Source of the DNA: Rhyacophila brunnea
Lineage: Eukaryota > Arthropoda > Insecta > Trichoptera > Rhyacophilidae
Direction of reading: 5' to 3'
DNA length: 64,000 nucleotides
NCBI GenBank assembly: GCA_022495005.1
Contig: JAGYXB010001862.1
Location: 744,001-808,000, forward strand
The translations under genes and the position numbers were made by a program. Under the pieces are notes generated by a model. The model did no database searches. It had not been told where the DNA came from and was given only the letters and a program-made list of their open reading frames with translations. This document shows, piece by piece, positions 61,316 to 64,000 of the stretch (position 1 is the first letter of the stretch; every line of letters starts with the position of its first letter).

Positions 61316-61466
61316 GTGTGTACAGTTCAATATAATTGAAATACTTTTCATTTTGATTTGATTTTTGCACATTTATTGAACTTATTCATTTTGAGTATTC
61401 ATTTTAACTTGATAAAAAACTGAATTTAATTCAGCTAATAAGTTAACTCAAGATTATTGATTCTGA

Positions 61467-61484
61467 GGCGGTACGAAGTTTGCC
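61467..61484 (+). terminator. Helitron 3' subterminal hairpin
   Basis: GGCGGTAC, loop GAA, GTTTGCCG, with one or two mismatches in the stem. It lies just before the CTAG end. In Helitrons this hairpin acts as the signal that ends rolling-circle transposition; it is not a transcription terminator. Confidence 0.75.
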
Positions 61485-62529
61485 GGGTCAGCTAGTATTA
61501 TTATATATTAGAATCTCATTTTCTCTAACAATCTAGTAGAGACGTATTTTCATTCGTTTCTCACCTAAAGTTAATTGACTATAGGTAATTACCTAAAATG
61601 TTGCCCGCAAGAGAATAATATATAATAAAATAACGCTTCGCAATGATCTAACTTACATAATATAATACTAGGTAGGTATTTACTTAGATAGTATTTATAT
61701 TTTAGAGGGTAAAATGAATGTCATGGAAAATTGGGGTTGTATCTAGGTAAGTAGCTCCTAGAGAATGATTGGACATAACTGGTTTATATCGTACAGTAGA
61801 ATGTATAGATAAAAAAATTAAAATTACTTTATTTTGTTAATAACATTTGTTAAATAGAATATAGATACATCTACTTGACCATTTTCTAGAATCTAAAACC
61901 TTACTGGCGACAGATCGCAGCAACTTGTAGGTGAGTATCTATAATTACAGTAGATATAGGCCAGGTCAATGTACTCACAGTTAGGAGTGTTTGTATATGG
62001 GTAATATACCTACTTGGAAGTCAGTGACATCGTCTAGATTTTATCTAGATAATAAATTATTGTTTTATAGATATTCTGTCGAAATGCACCCCTTCTCTCT
62101 CTATGCCTATCTCAGTATTGTCCCTAAGTTGTATCTGCATTAAATTACGTTACAAATAATATGTAAGTACGTCATATTTATTACCTATATAAAAAAAAAT
62201 ATTATAGTAGGTACCTACCTAATACCTACTCACAATATAGTTTGTCACTTCGCGAACTCGAATATCATTGCCGTTATCCCTCCACGGATGGTTTGACATA
62301 ACAGTGAAGTTATATATATATTATAGTTATATATTATTTGAAAGCACCTATAGTATTTTATTATTATAGATGCTCTTATTGTGAACATTCGTTTCGGCAA
62401 GTGACATGATATAATATTTTTACCATAATATTTAATATTATCAAATAGGTAAATAGGCACCTAACTTCATATCCGCGAATCATTGGTGTGATATAATTTT
62501 AAATTTCTCACATCCGTCTTTTCCCAAAT

Positions 62530-62670
62530 GCGGCTCTATAATCGGGGTACAATAGCCCGCGATCCCCCAGAGCGACCCCCTAATGAGAATCTGCGATTCC
62601 CGCTGTGCGCACGCGCCAGCTAACAGCCCCCAATTTGCTACCGGGCCTCACTTTTAACTCACAGATTGGA
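62530..62670. promoter_or_regulatory. Candidate intronic regulatory island
   Basis: A strikingly GC-rich strip in AT-rich DNA (AGCCCGCGATCCCCCAGAGC, GACCCCCTAATGAG, GTGCGCACGCGCCAGC). It contains homeodomain-like TAATGAG and TAATCGGGG. No protein or mobile-element signature was recognised. Confidence 0.3.
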
Positions 62671-64000
62671 AACACCTCCAAATTACCAAACATTGTCATT
62701 ATTATTTATAAAAGATTATTTACTAAACTTAAATATGTACATTTTTTATTATTATTATACGGTGAGAGATAGGTATTTATAGGTTTTTTTCTTTTATGAT
62801 CCTAACAGTCAATTCTTGGTGGAAATACATTGTAATATTTAAAATACAATGCATTATTTAAGGTACAAAAATAACAAGTATTCCACATATTTAATGACGT
62901 ACTGGACCGAGATTCATTTACTTTTCATTATGATAGTCTCAAATAATCATCAGTTCACATTCAAAATACATAGGTACTTACATGAAATTTATTAACTAAA
63001 ATATTTCAGTTTATACTGCTTTTATATAGGTAGTCGTCATTTTATAAAGGATGCAATATCCTGGAAAGTATGCGAATATAATTTGTTACAACCTTTCTCA
63101 GAAATTAACAATTTATTATGAGATATTATTTAAAGGAATATCTTAAATGACTTTATGTAATAAAAATAAAACTTACTTATCAGATTTTCCATTAAATCGT
63201 CTAGCGATGAAATTATTATTAAGTACGTCTTATTATGATATCAGTAACAATCAAAATCAAAAAAATTAAATGTTTAGTACATTTTAAGATTGAATTCATA
63301 TAATTATTACTCATACTATATATATTACGCAATATAATATTATAATACAAACAAAAAGAAACTCGTTCACTAGTATACATAATAATTATCTATATTTATA
63401 GAATCATTTTATGATTATAAATCATTGATTGACTCAATCAATATGGATCGAAATTATAGTTAGGTACGTACTGTATAGACCCACTCACCCGCAACTGTTC
63501 TCCACTAATATCTCCATTCATTTATATGGATGACATTGGTCTAAAAGGGTCCTTCGACCCAACGTGGTCCAACATTGTACCTTGGCCATTATTTTGACAT
63601 AAATTTGCCTGAGCATCGCTCGAAATAATCGAAGATTTATGTATTGTACGCGTGGCCTTTGTGAGAACACTACAATAAGATTTATATTATTTTTCATATA
63701 CATAATAATATATCAGTGAGCTTTTATTGATTACATTAATATTTTCAAGGAGGATATTATTTACTTATATTATTAAAAAATATATTTTTTGTAATCCCTA
63801 AATACTTTTACGCATTTATTTTTGATTCTGTTTATTTAATTAAATCTTTAGCATTAAAAACAGATGCAGCTTAATAATTTACTGAATATGATATTTTCTA
63901 TTTTTATTAAAGGATGGGGTATATTGTATACCATTTTACCTACTTTATAGTGTCCCTATTTAATACAACTAAAACTCTTCTTGATAAGTAGGTAATAGAG

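Larger units (their letters stand above)
59170..61495 (+). mobile_element. Helitron with both ends (degenerate, 2.3 kb)
   Basis: The element begins TCTATACATATAAAAC and ends GGGTCAGCTAG. It is flanked by A on the left (59169) and T on the right (61496), as expected for Helitron insertion between A and T without target duplication. A subterminal hairpin (about 61467-61484, GGCGGTAC-GAA-GTTTGCCG) precedes the CTAG terminus by about 8 bases. Internally it carries a broken Rep/helicase gene, a hAT miniature insertion and a SINE fragment. A full autonomous element would be several kb longer, so the 5' Rep part and the 3' end of the helicase have been lost. Confidence 0.9.
31724..64000 (+). other. 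Putative long first intron
   Basis: It starts with the consensus donor GTAAGC. No later exon with family features (C2H2 zinc fingers) was found to the right edge. It is AT-rich and holds many mobile elements listed separately. Stretches with nothing recognised include 32340-34250, 35000-35790, 36000-37110, 37270-39290, 39810-41270, 41750-42870, 47070-50730, 50890-52080, 52310-53990, 54370-55130, 55410-56980, 57610-59165 and 61500-62520, plus 62680-64000 apart from a GC-richer strip near 63470-63660. Intron status is inference: the gene could instead end just outside a cryptic exon here. Confidence 0.45.

Noticed and set aside
30104..62649. GCTACCGGGCCTC occurs both in the promoter region (30104) and in the distal GC island (62637).
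   Set aside because: A single shared 13-mer between two GC-rich islands in 64 kb is within chance expectation, and the flanks do not match.
1..64000. CRISPR arrays, operons, ribosome binding sites and phage genes.
   Set aside because: None is present. The sequence is eukaryotic in organisation (introns, SINEs, LINEs, Helitron).

Overview
This looks like a nuclear genome window from a moth or butterfly (Lepidoptera). The DNA is AT-rich and dense with decayed mobile elements. The short word TAGGTA/TACCTA is everywhere, a habit I associate with ditrysian Lepidoptera. One Helitron has ends and a helicase relic of the lepidopteran type, and several tRNA-derived SINEs and non-LTR retrotransposon tails are present. 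No bacterial or viral gene organisation is visible. Most short open frames have non-ATG starts or fall in AT-rich noise, and I do not treat them as genes.

The only host protein-coding segment I can support is one exon at 31492-31723 on the + strand. It lies next to a GC-rich promoter and 5' leader region (about 30060-31090). It ends at a canonical splice donor and contains MSRRKQARP. This is the N-terminal NuRD-recruitment motif of C2H2 zinc-finger regulators such as the SALL, FOG/ZFPM, BCL11 and ZNF423/521 families. No further exon of this gene is convincing in the remaining 32 kb, so most of the right half is probably a very long first intron. That intron holds a C-rich G-quadruplex-prone tract and several GC-richer islands that could be enhancers. 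Which of these families the gene belongs to cannot be decided from one exon.

The left 30 kb reads as a gene desert. It holds SINE fragments, a Penelope-like inverted repeat, a foldback MITE with nearly perfect arms, two hAT-type miniature elements, a palindromic element with telomere-like TTAGG units in its loop, a roughly 960-bp pogo-like element with an array of subterminal motifs, a 521-bp terminal-inverted-repeat element, mariner-like transposase debris and several non-LTR retrotransposon tails.

The right half repeats many of these families inside the putative intron. At 41.3-44.7 kb two unrelated-looking element families alternate (A, foldback, A, foldback). At 57 kb there is an inverted-repeat element with a related copy at 19 kb. 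At 59170-61495 lies an end-to-end Helitron whose Rep/helicase gene is broken by stops, frameshifts, a hAT miniature element with perfect 8-bp target duplications, and a SINE.

The most unusual general signal is a recurrent 4-bp difference between copies of unrelated repeats. One copy reads TA where another reads TAGGTA, as though GGTA had been inserted next to TA. I see it in a hAT family, in the A-family element (twice) and inferentially in a LINE coding region and a transposon end. This could explain how the genome fills up with TAGGTA/TACCTA words.
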